Part shown: positions 26,682 through 35,700 of the stretch, one piece after another | Layout: the number at the start of each line of letters is the position of its first letter | Numbering within the stretch: position 1 is the first letter of the stretch | Assembly: GCF_000411975.1 (NCBI RefSeq) | Contig: NZ_ASXG01000154.1 | Span: 186,001-250,000 of the forward strand | Direction: 5' to 3' | Length of the DNA: 64,000 nucleotides | Origin: Amycolatopsis orientalis DSM 43388 | GTDB taxonomy: Bacteria > Actinomycetota > Actinomycetes > Mycobacteriales > Pseudonocardiaceae | Program-made: the position numbers and the translations under genes | Notes under the pieces: generated by a model | What the model was told of the DNA's origin: nothing | Seen by the model: only the letters and a program-made list of their open reading frames with translations | The model's database searches: none

Positions 26682-27038
26682 TCCTCACTCGACTCACCCG
26701 GCACAGCCCCGAACATCCTCGACTACCCGGCACCACCGCGCTCACCGAATGCCCGAGTCCGCGATCACCAGCTCAACCGACGAACCACCCTCAACTGCCC
26801 AAGAACGGCATCTCCCCGACTGCCACACGTTCCAACACGCAGCACCACCTCCCGACTCAGCTCCCGCGCCCGGAGCAGGTCACCCCGCCGAACTCATCGA
26901 TCAGCCCCACTGCATCGGGACCAAGCAAGCCCGTCTCAGCTCGCCGAAACGTCAACGCACCAAGACCAACTCGCTCCCACGATGCGGAAACCGCTCAGCC
27001 GCAGACAGTCGCCAAAACCGAAGCCCGCCGCGCCGGAG
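26682..27038. other. Intergenic region, 357 bases
   Basis: Gap between the IniA-like and IniC-like genes, with lower GC than the flanks and C/A-rich on the plus strand. I see no gene, hairpin or repeat. The gap breaks the tight coupling expected of an iniAC operon. Confidence 0.4.
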
Positions 27039-28811
27039 TCACGCAGACAGCTCCTTGGGTGCGCGGTTGGCCAGCATCCCCAGCTCGCCAGCCCGTTTGT
27101 GCAATCCCGCGAGCCGGTCGATCTCCCGCCGCAGCGCCGCACCGCGCCGCTCCCGCTCGGCCGACCCGGCGATGATCATCTCGCGTTCCCGGGTCAGCTC
27201 GTCGGCAAGACTGTCGGCAAGCTCGGTGAAGTGGTCCCGCAACCGCCGGTGCACGTGGCGGATCGCGTCGCGGCATTCCTTGCTGAACCGCAGGAACACG
27301 TCGTCGACGTGCCGTTGCGCGGTCATCTTGGCCACCGCCTGGCGACGTTGCAGCCGCATGCCGCCCTCGTCGCTGATCGTCTTCGCCGCGAACGCGACGC
27401 CGGCGCCGATCGACACCGGGTTGATCAACGGCAAGCCCGCCAACCCGGTCACCAGGCCGAACATCAGCACGCCGCCGTACGAACCGCGCAACCCGGTGAA
27501 CGCCTTCTGCCCGATCTTGAACCGTTCGATCCGCGGTTGCCGCACCTCCGCGATCCGGTCCGCACCGGAGTCGGTCAAGGCCAGTTCCGGCAGGTCGTAC
27601 TGCGCGCCGAAGCTCACCGCCACCGCCTGCGCGATCCACTCCGCGCGCTCGGCCGCGAACGTGTAGGTCGTCTCGACCGCTTCCGCGAGCGTGCTGTCCA
27701 GCCACGGCCCGAACTCGTCCCACACCTTGACCGGGTCCCCGCGGTCGAAGGTCTCGTCGATCGTCTCGACGATCTTCCGCGTGCGTTCGCGCAGGTCGTA
27801 CTCCGCGTCGGACTGCAGGTCGGCGATCTCGTCCGCCAGCAGGTTCTGCCACCGGCTGTTGCGCCGCCGCAGCTCCTCGGCGCGACGTTGGGAGCGCTGC
27901 AGCAACGTCGCCTGGTCGACGCCTGCCTCCTGCCCCGCAGCTTCGGCGCGTGCCCGCAATGTCTGGACCAACTCGGCCGCCGCCGCGCGCACACTCACCG
28001 CGGCGAGCAGCGCTGCCGTGCTCTCCGCGGGCCGGGAAACCTGCGTCGCGATCCAGGAGAGCAGCTCCGGGAACCCGGAGCGCGCGTTGAGGTCTTGGTC
28101 ACCGTCCTTGGCCGCGGCGAAACGAACCGTCGCGGACACCGGCAGCACCGGCGAATCGATCCCGGCCGCGGACAGCGCGGTGCGGTTCTGTTCGGCAACC
28201 GTGCGCCATCCGGGGCTGACGTCGATCTTGGTCAGTGCGACGACCACGTGCGGGCACCAGGTCCGGATGTGATGCGCCAACGCGAGCTCGGCCTGATCCA
28301 GTGGAGCGGCCGCGTCGGAAACGAGTATGACCGCGTCGGCGTCCGCGAGAACGTCCAGCGCGGCGGCGGTGCGCGGCGACCTCGGATCACCGATCGCCGG
28401 GGTGTCGATGAGCACCAAGCCCGCGGACAGCAAGTCGCGCGGGACCCCGACCTCGACCCGCCGCAGCGACCCGGCAGGCCGGGCACCGACCTCGCCGGTC
28501 AGCTTCTCGATCTCGACCGGGACGCGTTCGTCGGCGCGTCCGACGAGGGTCGCGCCGGGTTCGGCCGCGTACCCGACTTCGATCGGCACCGCGGGCGTCG
28601 CCGCGTCGCCGACCGGGCAGACCGGCGCGTTGAGCACCGCGTTGACCAGGTAGCCCTTGCCTTGCTTGGGAAATCCGAGCACGGCGACCCGCGTGCCCCC
28701 CGGCGGCCGGTCCTGACGCCGGCGAAGGCGTTGCGCCAGGTCTTCGCGGCCGTGCGTCCGGCAGGCATCCGCGGTCTCGGCGAGCACTTCGAGCCAAGCT
28801 GGAGCCGTCAC
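27039..28811 (-). CDS. IniA-like dynamin-family GTPase
   Basis: 590 residues from the GTG at 28811 (a start 21 codons earlier is possible). N-terminal G domain: P-loop region VAVLGFPKQGKGYLVNAVL, G3 LIDTPAIGD, G4 VVALTKIDV. The Ser/Thr that should end GKS/T is Gly here. The middle has heptad-like helices (RSQRRAEELRRRNSRWQNLL) and residues of about 455-495 a hydrophobic paddle (GVLMFGLVTGLAGLPLINPVSIGAGVAFA, first half shown as the core), as in membrane-remodelling bacterial dynamins. Downstream of the IniB-like gene by about 100 bases, same strand. Confidence 0.82.
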   Translation of the reverse strand: MTAPAWLEVLAETADACRTHGREDLAQRLRRRQDRPPGGTRVAVLGFPKQGKGYLVNAVLNAPVCPVGDAATPAVPIEVGYAAEPGATLVGRADERVPVEIEKLTGEVGARPAGSLRRVEVGVPRDLLSAGLVLIDTPAIGDPRSPRTAAALDVLADADAVILVSDAAAPLDQAELALAHHIRTWCPHVVVALTKIDVSPGWRTVAEQNRTALSAAGIDSPVLPVSATVRFAAAKDGDQDLNARSGFPELLSWIATQVSRPAESTAALLAAVSVRAAAAELVQTLRARAEAAGQEAGVDQATLLQRSQRRAEELRRRNSRWQNLLADEIADLQSDAEYDLRERTRKIVETIDETFDRGDPVKVWDEFGPWLDSTLAEAVETTYTFAAERAEWIAQAVAVSFGAQYDLPELALTDSGADRIAEVRQPRIERFKIGQKAFTGLRGSYGGVLMFGLVTGLAGLPLINPVSIGAGVAFAAKTISDEGGMRLQRRQAVAKMTAQRHVDDVFLRFSKECRDAIRHVHRRLRDHFTELADSLADELTREREMIIAGSAERERRGAALRREIDRLAGLHKRAGELGMLANRAPKELSA

Positions 28812-28908
28812 GGCGAACCAGTGTCCCCCGTGTACGGGGAGTATCCGAACCGGGTGGTGGCTCCGCGGTCGCACCCAGACCGCGGAGCCACTCCCGAATT
28901 ACCCTCGC

Positions 28909-30219
28909 TCAGAGGGAAATGTGCAGCTCACCGCCGCCGTGCGGGGACTCCGCGCCGGCGTGCAGGTCGAGGCCGAGGCCCTGGTGCCCGAGGTCGGAAA
29001 CCGTCGAGACGGTGTCGTGCACCATGCCGACGCCAGCGTCGGTCCCGGTGTGCGTCTCGTGGACCGCGTCGGAACGCTCGGAGTCGCCGTGCGACATGAG
29101 CGAGTGCGCCTGCTGGGTGACACCGTTCACAGCGTGGTTCAGCCCGTTGGCGCTGAGCGTGTTGCTCAGGCTGCCGACGTTCTCGGTGACAGTCCCGACC
29201 GTGTCGCTGACGTGCCCGGCGATCCCGCCGCCGGCCTCGGTCGCGTGGTCGGCGACCTGCGCGGCGGAGTTCGCGACCGGCAGGTCGCTGACGTTGACCG
29301 GCGAAGCCGCCGCCAGCTCGCCGCCGACGTGCTGCACCTGCGAGACGGCGCCGTCTGCCGCGGTGGCCGCCTGGCCGCTCGCCTGCGCGACAGCGTTGGA
29401 GTCCAGACCGCGGGCCAGGTCGTTGCCCAGGCCGAGCGCACTGGTCGGGTTCTGCGCGAGGGCGGTGACCGACGCGGCGGCGTTCTGCACGTCGCCGAGA
29501 CCCGGCGCGGCGGGGAGCCCCGGCACCGACGGCAGCTCACCGGCGGACGGAAGCGCCGGAACCGCGCTGGCGACGTCGCCGACACCAGGCAGCGAACCGA
29601 CGCCCGGAAGAGCACCGGCGCCCGGCAGCTCGCCAAGGCCCGGCAGCTGGCCGGCACCCGGCAGCTCGCCGAGACCCGGAACCGCCGGAAGGTCGCCAAG
29701 GCTCGGGAGTGCGCCTGCGGGCAGCGGCGAAGTGCCAGCCACCTCGCCGACGACGGGCAGGTCGCCGACGCCCGGGACCGCACCCGCGCCCGGCAGCTCG
29801 CCAAGACCCGGCAGCTCGCCCACGCCCGGCACCGCCGGCAGCTCGCCGAGCCCCGGAAGCGACGGGCCACCCGCGGACGCCTCCGCACCGCCAGCGGCCT
29901 CGCCGCTGGCCGAGGCGCTGCCGCCCGAGGCGCCGAGCGAAGCGGTGAGCGCCTGCAGCTGCTCGATCGCGCCCTGCGGGCCGTCGCCGAGCGCGGTGGT
30001 CAGGTCGCCCGCCTGGGGCAGCTGGCCGAGGGAGGCCAGGTGGTCCACTGGCACGTAGTCGAGCACCAGCGGCGCGACCTCGTTCACGTCGGCGGCGCTG
30101 ATGTCGCCCAGCCCAGCAGCGGCCAGCGCGGCCTGCGGGTCCTGGCCGAAAGCGGCGAGCGCGGACGGGTCTTGGAGCAAGGTGAGCGTGAAGTCGTGCA
30201 GAGTCTGCACCGAATCCAT
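28909..30219 (-). CDS. IniB N-terminal-domain protein with LPGxGELPG repeats
   Basis: 436 residues. Residues 1-60 match the IniB N-terminal domain (DSVQTLHDFTLTLLQDPSAL; FGQDPQAALAAAGLGDIS). About 145-275 is a low-complexity tract of roughly 10-residue units such as LPGLGELPGAG, and the rest is Ala/Gly/Ser-rich with a His-containing tail. There is no signal peptide. IniB of mycobacteria is a cell-wall-stress-induced protein of unknown biochemical role, encoded first in iniBAC, as here. ATG at 30219 with GGAG upstream. Confidence 0.85.
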   Translation of the reverse strand: MDSVQTLHDFTLTLLQDPSALAAFGQDPQAALAAAGLGDISAADVNEVAPLVLDYVPVDHLASLGQLPQAGDLTTALGDGPQGAIEQLQALTASLGASGGSASASGEAAGGAEASAGGPSLPGLGELPAVPGVGELPGLGELPGAGAVPGVGDLPVVGEVAGTSPLPAGALPSLGDLPAVPGLGELPGAGQLPGLGELPGAGALPGVGSLPGVGDVASAVPALPSAGELPSVPGLPAAPGLGDVQNAAASVTALAQNPTSALGLGNDLARGLDSNAVAQASGQAATAADGAVSQVQHVGGELAAASPVNVSDLPVANSAAQVADHATEAGGGIAGHVSDTVGTVTENVGSLSNTLSANGLNHAVNGVTQQAHSLMSHGDSERSDAVHETHTGTDAGVGMVHDTVSTVSDLGHQGLGLDLHAGAESPHGGGELHISL

Positions 30220-30348
30220 GGGGGGATCTCCACTTGTAGTGATTACGGGGAAATGCCCGACCCTCCCCGGCCGGGCGTGGCGCCCAACGTAGGGACGGGG
30301 CACCCCCGCTCACATCGGGGTTTACACCCAGTCGCGCCTCGCTCAGCC

Positions 30349-30385
30349 GTTAGGGGGTCGATATGAGATCGTTAGGGAGTTAGGG
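30349..30385. promoter_or_regulatory. Three GTTAGGG repeats in the iniB/hsp70-like divergent promoter region
   Basis: GTTAGGG occurs at 30349-30355, 30371-30377 and 30379-30385 in the same direction. A short dyad ACCCG-AA-CGGGT lies further on, near 30450. The 304-base interval drives both the IniB-like unit and the Hsp70-regulator unit, so these repeats are candidate sites for the linked STAND regulator. Confidence 0.4.
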
Positions 30386-30523
30386 GATCGGACACGCGGA
30401 ACCCGGTTGGGTTAAATCCCACCCCACTCTTGCCCGTCTGACCCGAACGGGTGAGGATGCGTATCCGTTCAGTAAGTACGCCCCTTGGCCGAACCCTGAC
30501 TGCGACGAAGGGAGGAAGCGGCG

Positions 30524-31666
30524 GTGCCCTACGTGCTCGGCATCGACCTCGGCGCTGCCCGGACCCACGCCGCGCTCCGCCGCAGGCAAGGTGACCGGTG
30601 GGACGATCCCGAGCCGTTGTGGCTGGGCGAGACCTCGCCGGCGACCGCGACCGCACTCTTCCTCGACGACGAGGGCTACCTGCTCACCGGCGACGCGGCG
30701 GCGCAGGCCGGTGCCGCCGCGCCGTCCCGGCTAGTGACCGGTTTCCACCGCCGCATCGGCGACGAGGTGCCGGTGTTCATCGGCAGCGAGCCGTTCACCC
30801 CGGAATCCCTGACGACCGTGTTCATCGAAGGCATCGTCGACGTCGCAGCCAGCCAGGCCGGTGGACCACCGCGTCAACTCGTCATCACCCATCCTGGTGA
30901 CTGGGGCGGTTACCGACGGGACCTGCTGCGCCAATCGCTGGCGGAGTCCGGTTTCACCGCGGTCACCCTCGTTCCGAGCGCGGTCGCCGCTCTCTATGCC
31001 CACCTCCCGGAGCCCGGCGCGGGCGACCGGACGGCTGCGGTGTGCGAGTTCGGTCCGGGCGGGGTCACCGTCACCTTGGCGACCGCCTCGGGAGCCAGCG
31101 GCTGGATCAGCCGGAACAGCACTGAAGGCGTCGCACCGGGGGCCGCGATCACGACCGCGTTCGGCCTGGCGCAGGTGGCCAACGTCGCCCCCGAGTCGCT
31201 GGCCGGCATCGTGTTCTGCGGCGAACCCGGCCCGGGCGCTCGTCCCGGACGACTGCCCTGCCCGTTCTTCAGCGGCCCGCAGCCTGCGCACACGGCCGCG
31301 CTCGGCGCCGGGGTCCTCGCCAGTCAACGGGCGCGGCCTCTCGCGCGACGCGAAGCCCCCGCGCCCGAAACCACCTTGCTGCCACGGGTCGACCGCGAAC
31401 CCGAACTTCCCGAGAGACCCGAGCGGCCGCCGGTGGAGATCACTCCATTCACGCTGCCGGAACCCGAGGGCGCTGCCAAACTGTTGCGTCGATGGCGACC
31501 GCTCGCCGCCGCGGCGGCAGTGCTGGCGATCAGCTCCTCGATCTTGATCGCGGTCCTCACGTCACACGAAGCGACCGCCGACAAGGAACCCGTTTCTCCC
31601 CGTCCCCCTGTCCTGAGCTCGTGCGCCCACCCAGCCACAGCTCCCTCCGGTGAAGGTCACTGTTGA
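30524..31666 (+). CDS. Small membrane-anchored Hsp70-like protein
   Basis: 380 residues. Hsp70/actin-type ATPase landmarks are present but altered: phosphate-1 VLGIDLGAARTHAAL, phosphate-2 CEFGPGGVTVTLA and an adenosine-like GIVFCGEPGPGARPG. The nucleotide-binding domain is about 250 residues instead of 380, and there is no substrate-binding domain. Instead a Pro/Arg-rich linker leads to a membrane helix (LAAAAAVLAISSSILIAVL) near 340-358. GTG start with GGGAGGAAG upstream. Its stop overlaps the TTG start of the STAND regulator, so the two are co-translated; it may signal to that protein. Confidence 0.78.
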   Translation: MPYVLGIDLGAARTHAALRRRQGDRWDDPEPLWLGETSPATATALFLDDEGYLLTGDAAAQAGAAAPSRLVTGFHRRIGDEVPVFIGSEPFTPESLTTVFIEGIVDVAASQAGGPPRQLVITHPGDWGGYRRDLLRQSLAESGFTAVTLVPSAVAALYAHLPEPGAGDRTAAVCEFGPGGVTVTLATASGASGWISRNSTEGVAPGAAITTAFGLAQVANVAPESLAGIVFCGEPGPGARPGRLPCPFFSGPQPAHTAALGAGVLASQRARPLARREAPAPETTLLPRVDREPELPERPERPPVEITPFTLPEPEGAAKLLRRWRPLAAAAAVLAISSSILIAVLTSHEATADKEPVSPRPPVLSSCAHPATAPSGEGHC

Positions 31667-34326
31667 ACGCACTGCTGGCGAAAACCGGCACCGACGCCGT
31701 CCACCCCGCAGCCCGCCGCCTCCTCGAAGAACTCGCCGACGCCCCCGCCGCCCCAGTCCGGCTCGTGGTCGTCGCACCGGGCGGTTACGGCAAGACTGCC
31801 TTGCTGGGCGCCCTCGACCGCAGCTACCGGGAAGCGGGCGTCGAGGCCACCGTCGTCGACGACGCCGACCAGCTCGACGACGAAGACCTCACCAGGCTCA
31901 CCATGCTCGCGGCCGCCAAAGAGGGACCGCTCGTGGTGGCACATCGTCCAAACCCTCGCGCGCAAGCGTTGCGGACGCTCGGCGAAACGCTGCTGCTGCC
32001 GCCGCTGACCGTTGACGAAGTCGGCAAGCTCGCGAAACGGCTCACCGGCCGCACCGCAGATGCCTCCGCCCTGCACGCCAGCACCGGCGGTGTCCCCCGC
32101 CTCGTTGAGCGAGTCGTCACTGCCCGCCTCGCTGACTTCCGCGCTGAGTTGGCCGCGCTGGACGATGACGTTCTCCGCTACCTCATCGCCGCCGAGGCCG
32201 GTGCTGCCCGCAACCTCGACCTGCTGTGTTCGTTGTTGGAGCGCACACCGGACGAACTCCCCGAAGTCGTCGACGGAGCCCGCGCGACGGGCCTCCTCGA
32301 CGCCGAAGACAACCTCCTCCCGGCTGCCGCCGAAGCGGTGCGCGCTTACGGCCCGCCCGCCCGTCGCTTGGCGGTGCTGCAGCAACTCGTGGAGGCGCAG
32401 CTGACCCGGGGACTTCCCGTACTCGACCTCGCGACCTCCCTGCTCGACGCCGGCAGCTCCGGCGCGTCCGCCGCGGCCGCGTTCGCGACTGCGGCGAGCG
32501 AAGCACTCCCGACCGACCCAAAACACGCCGCACGACTCTTTGAAGCCGCAGCCGACGCCGGTGCCCGCGACGCCGCGACCACTACCGGCTGGGCCCGCGC
32601 CGCCGCTCTGTCCGGAGACTTGGACACCGCACTCCGCCTCGGCGACGGCATGCTGTCCGGCGAAGACCCCGAAGCGCGTGCCGCCGGTGCCGAGATCGCC
32701 GCGACAGTCCTGGCCCACCGTGGTGAACTGGCGCGCACTGCGGAGCTGTACCGCTGGGCCGCCGCCACGGACAGCTGGTCTCGTCAACATGCCGCCACTC
32801 CGCCAGCCAATGCTGGAGGCCATGACTCCGCCCAGCCAGGCGACAAAAACCCCGCTACTGCGGCAACGGGCCACCCGACGGCCAACTCGGCAAGTTCGCA
32901 AGGGTCCGCACTCTCCGACCAGGCGAACAGCGCCGGAACTCCCGCCGATCCCGTTTCCGCGGCACCGGCCGCCTCCGTTCCCGGGGGTGCTCCCTCGTTC
33001 TCGACGCCGCCCCAGCCAACTGGCGAAAGCTATCGCTGGGTCGGCCCCGGCGCGGTGGATGCGTTCGCCACGATCGCTCTCGTCGGAACCGGCCAAGCCG
33101 CCGATCAGCAAACTGTCGCCAACGTCCCGATGCCCGCAGTCGCGCCGACGTTGTTCGCCGGTGCCGCCGCACGAACAGCGAACGGGATCGTGGAATCGGT
33201 GCTCGGCTGCGGAACTGAAGCATTGCCAACGCTCGTCGGTGCGGCAGCAATGCTCGAACCAGCGGTCGGCGGTGCGCCGCTTCCGGACAGTCCGGCTGCG
33301 CTCGCCGCGCTCGCCGGTCTCCACGCAGGTGAACTCGCACTCGCGGAATCGGTGCTGGAACGCGCATTAGCCAGCGGCATCGGCGGCGACCTGCTTGCGA
33401 CCCGACATCGGCTGTTGCTCGGCTGGGTCGCGATGACCGGCGGCCATCTCGCCGCCGCGACCGAACACCGGGACGCTGTCGCCGGCACCAAACTTGAAGC
33501 GCGCGACGAACTCTTCTTCGCGACGCTGGAACTCGGCCTCGCCCGGCGAGCTAGCGACCTGGTCGGGCTGCAACAGTCGTGGGAGCGGGCGTATCAAGCG
33601 TCCATGCGTCAACAAGTGGACTTGTTCACGCTGCTTCCATTGGGCGAGCTGGCAATCGCAGCCGCTCGCACCGGCGCGCACGCCAAACTGTCCCCGCGGC
33701 TCGAAGGTGCGCACGCCATGCTCGACCGGCTCGGCAATCCTCCTTTGTGGACGGTCTCGCTGTGCTGGCACGAGCTGCACGCCGCGATCACCACAGAAGA
33801 CCGTGCCACCGCCGAACAGCAACTGGCAGCGCTGAACCGCTTCGCCGGTTGCGGCCGCTATCCGGCCGCGCTCGCTCGTGCCGCTGGATGCTGGCTCGCG
33901 GTGCTCGGCGGCGCGTTCGATCCCGGCGAGATCTCCGCAGCAGCCGCGGAACTTCACGAACTGGACCTGTGCTGGGACGCTGCCCGGCTGGCCGGCCAAG
34001 CCGCGATCCGCACCTCTGATCGCAAAGCGATGGTCCAGCTCCTCGAAGCGGCTCGGCAGTTCCAAGGCACGACCGGACGCCTCGAGTCAGCCGCACCGAC
34101 ACCAGGAGCGGCGACCGGCTTGAGCGCGCTCAGCGAACGCGAGCTCGAGGTCGCGCGTCTGGTGGTCGACGGCCTGACTTACAAACAAGCCGGAAGCAAG
34201 CTGTTCATTTCCGGCAAGACTGTCGAACACCACATGGCCCGCATCCGCGGCAAACTCGGTGCCGCAGACCGTCGCGAGTTGCTCGCGACCCTGCGCGAAC
34301 TCCTCGCCAAACCGACTGCGCAGTGA
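31663..34326 (+). CDS. STAND/LuxR-type regulator, IniR-like by position
   Basis: 887 residues. N-terminal AAA/STAND ATPase with Walker A APGGYGKTALL and VVDDAD as Walker B, a helical-repeat middle, and a C-terminal LuxR helix-turn-helix (LSERELEVARLVVDGLTYKQ; ISGKTVEHHMARIRGKL). Residues of about 370-450 are an Ala/Ser/Pro/Gly-rich insert with poor coding bias. In mycobacteria the STAND ATPase IniR, divergent from iniB, activates iniBAC; this gene has the same size class and relative position. TTG start overlaps the Hsp70-like stop (TTGA). Confidence 0.82.
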   Translation: MNALLAKTGTDAVHPAARRLLEELADAPAAPVRLVVVAPGGYGKTALLGALDRSYREAGVEATVVDDADQLDDEDLTRLTMLAAAKEGPLVVAHRPNPRAQALRTLGETLLLPPLTVDEVGKLAKRLTGRTADASALHASTGGVPRLVERVVTARLADFRAELAALDDDVLRYLIAAEAGAARNLDLLCSLLERTPDELPEVVDGARATGLLDAEDNLLPAAAEAVRAYGPPARRLAVLQQLVEAQLTRGLPVLDLATSLLDAGSSGASAAAAFATAASEALPTDPKHAARLFEAAADAGARDAATTTGWARAAALSGDLDTALRLGDGMLSGEDPEARAAGAEIAATVLAHRGELARTAELYRWAAATDSWSRQHAATPPANAGGHDSAQPGDKNPATAATGHPTANSASSQGSALSDQANSAGTPADPVSAAPAASVPGGAPSFSTPPQPTGESYRWVGPGAVDAFATIALVGTGQAADQQTVANVPMPAVAPTLFAGAAARTANGIVESVLGCGTEALPTLVGAAAMLEPAVGGAPLPDSPAALAALAGLHAGELALAESVLERALASGIGGDLLATRHRLLLGWVAMTGGHLAAATEHRDAVAGTKLEARDELFFATLELGLARRASDLVGLQQSWERAYQASMRQQVDLFTLLPLGELAIAAARTGAHAKLSPRLEGAHAMLDRLGNPPLWTVSLCWHELHAAITTEDRATAEQQLAALNRFAGCGRYPAALARAAGCWLAVLGGAFDPGEISAAAAELHELDLCWDAARLAGQAAIRTSDRKAMVQLLEAARQFQGTTGRLESAAPTPGAATGLSALSERELEVARLVVDGLTYKQAGSKLFISGKTVEHHMARIRGKLGAADRRELLATLRELLAKPTAQ

Positions 34327-34339
34327 CTCGTGAACGGCC

Positions 34340-35083
34340 TCAGTCCCGGCTGGGGCCGAAACGCTCAGTCCGGATCGACTGCGGCGAGTGACCCAGCGCG
34401 AGCATGATGTCCGCGGCTGTCTCGACGAACCCGGTCGGCCCGCAGATGTAGGTGGTCGCACCGAACTCCACCGGCCACGCGGCGGTGTTCAGCGTGGCGA
34501 CGTCGATGCGCCGCGGAATCCCGGAGCGACCTTCCGGGAGTTCGCGGGTGTAGACGTAAGTGATGTCCAATCCTGCGTAAGGTCGGCGAAGTTCCTCGGC
34601 GTAGTACAGCTCCGCTGGAGTGCGCAGCGAGTAGACCAGCCGGAACAATGCTTTGCTGCCTGCTTCGCGACGAGCTCGAATCATCGCCATGAGCGGGACG
34701 ATGCCCGCGCCGCCGGCGACTAGCAGCACTGGTGCCGAATCGGTGGGGTGCCACACGAACCAGCCGCCGATCGGGCCGCGGATTTCGACCGGGTCACCGA
34801 TCGCGTAGGGGCCGGTGAGGTGTTCTGACACTTCGCCGTCGGCTACCCGTTGCACGGTCAGCTCGATTCGGTCTCCATTCGCCGGTGCGGCGAGCGAGTA
34901 GCTGCGTTGTGCCGTGTAGCCGTCGGCTGCGGTGAGGCGAACGTCAACATGCTGTCCCGCGAGATGGCCCGACCACCCCGGAATGTCGAAGACCAGGGTG
35001 CGCGCGGTCGGTGTCTCCTGCCGGATCTCGGCGAGCCGGGCTACGCGCCACGCTAGTCGCCCTGATACCGCTGTTCCCGCCAT
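34340..35083 (-). CDS. FAD/NAD(P)-binding oxidoreductase
   Basis: 247 residues, ferredoxin-reductase-like: FAD site RSYSLAAP, NAD(P) site LLVAGGAGIVPLMAMIR, and CGPTGFVE. No iron-sulfur domain. It follows and overlaps by 31 bases the molybdopterin protein gene; this pair recurs in actinobacteria, and the reductase presumably supplies or removes electrons. ATG at 35083 has GGAG just upstream and lies inside the preceding gene. Confidence 0.88.
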   Translation of the reverse strand: MAGTAVSGRLAWRVARLAEIRQETPTARTLVFDIPGWSGHLAGQHVDVRLTAADGYTAQRSYSLAAPANGDRIELTVQRVADGEVSEHLTGPYAIGDPVEIRGPIGGWFVWHPTDSAPVLLVAGGAGIVPLMAMIRARREAGSKALFRLVYSLRTPAELYYAEELRRPYAGLDITYVYTRELPEGRSGIPRRIDVATLNTAAWPVEFGATTYICGPTGFVETAADIMLALGHSPQSIRTERFGPSRD

Positions 35084-35652
35084 GGGTCTCCGTAGTCGTG
35101 GTAGCCGGCCGCTTCCCAGAAGCCCGGATCGTCCTTCGTGCTGAGCCGCAGCTCGCGCACCCACTTCGCGGACTTCCAGAGGTACAGGTGCGGCACCAGC
35201 AGCCGGGCTGGGCCGCCGTGTTCCGGCGTGAGCGGCTTGCCGCCGTACTCGTAGGCGATCCAGGCCTGTCCGTCGAGGAGGTCCGCGAGCGGAAGGTTCG
35301 TGGTGTAGCCGCCGTAGGAATGCGCCATGACGTAGTCAGCGGCCGTATCGAGATCACCTACGAGCGCGTCCACCGGGACACCACGCCAGTGAGTGTCCAG
35401 TTTGGACCATTGGGTGACGCAATGGATGTCGACCGTGATCTTCTCGCTCGGCAACGCCATCAGTTGCGGCCACGACCAGGTGCGACGTTCGCCGCGCTCG
35501 GTCACTACCGCGAATTCCCACCGCTCGGTGCTGACGCGTGGGGTCGGCCCGGCCGAGAGCACCGGGAAGTCTTCGGCGAGATACTGCCCTGGCGGCAACC
35601 GCGGGTTGGCACCTCGAGCGCGTCCGGTGAAGCCTGGCGTGACGACTCCCAT
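35053..35652 (-). CDS. Sulfite-oxidase-like molybdopterin oxidoreductase
   Basis: 199 residues, the oxidoreductase molybdopterin-binding fold alone (IHCVTQWSKLDTHWRGVP with the Mo-liganding Cys; AHSYGGYTTNLPLADL; HGGPARLLVPHLYLWKSAKW). It lacks a Tat signal, a heme domain and the dimerisation domain of classical sulfite oxidases, as do small cytoplasmic YedY/MsrP-like members. GGAGGGAGCG precedes the ATG. Substrate unknown. Confidence 0.88.
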   Translation of the reverse strand: MGVVTPGFTGRARGANPRLPPGQYLAEDFPVLSAGPTPRVSTERWEFAVVTERGERRTWSWPQLMALPSEKITVDIHCVTQWSKLDTHWRGVPVDALVGDLDTAADYVMAHSYGGYTTNLPLADLLDGQAWIAYEYGGKPLTPEHGGPARLLVPHLYLWKSAKWVRELRLSTKDDPGFWEAAGYHDYGDPWREQRYQGD

Positions 35653-35700
35653 CGCGCTCCCTCCGGACGTCCTCGACAGCTCAGTGTCTCCGACGCGAGA

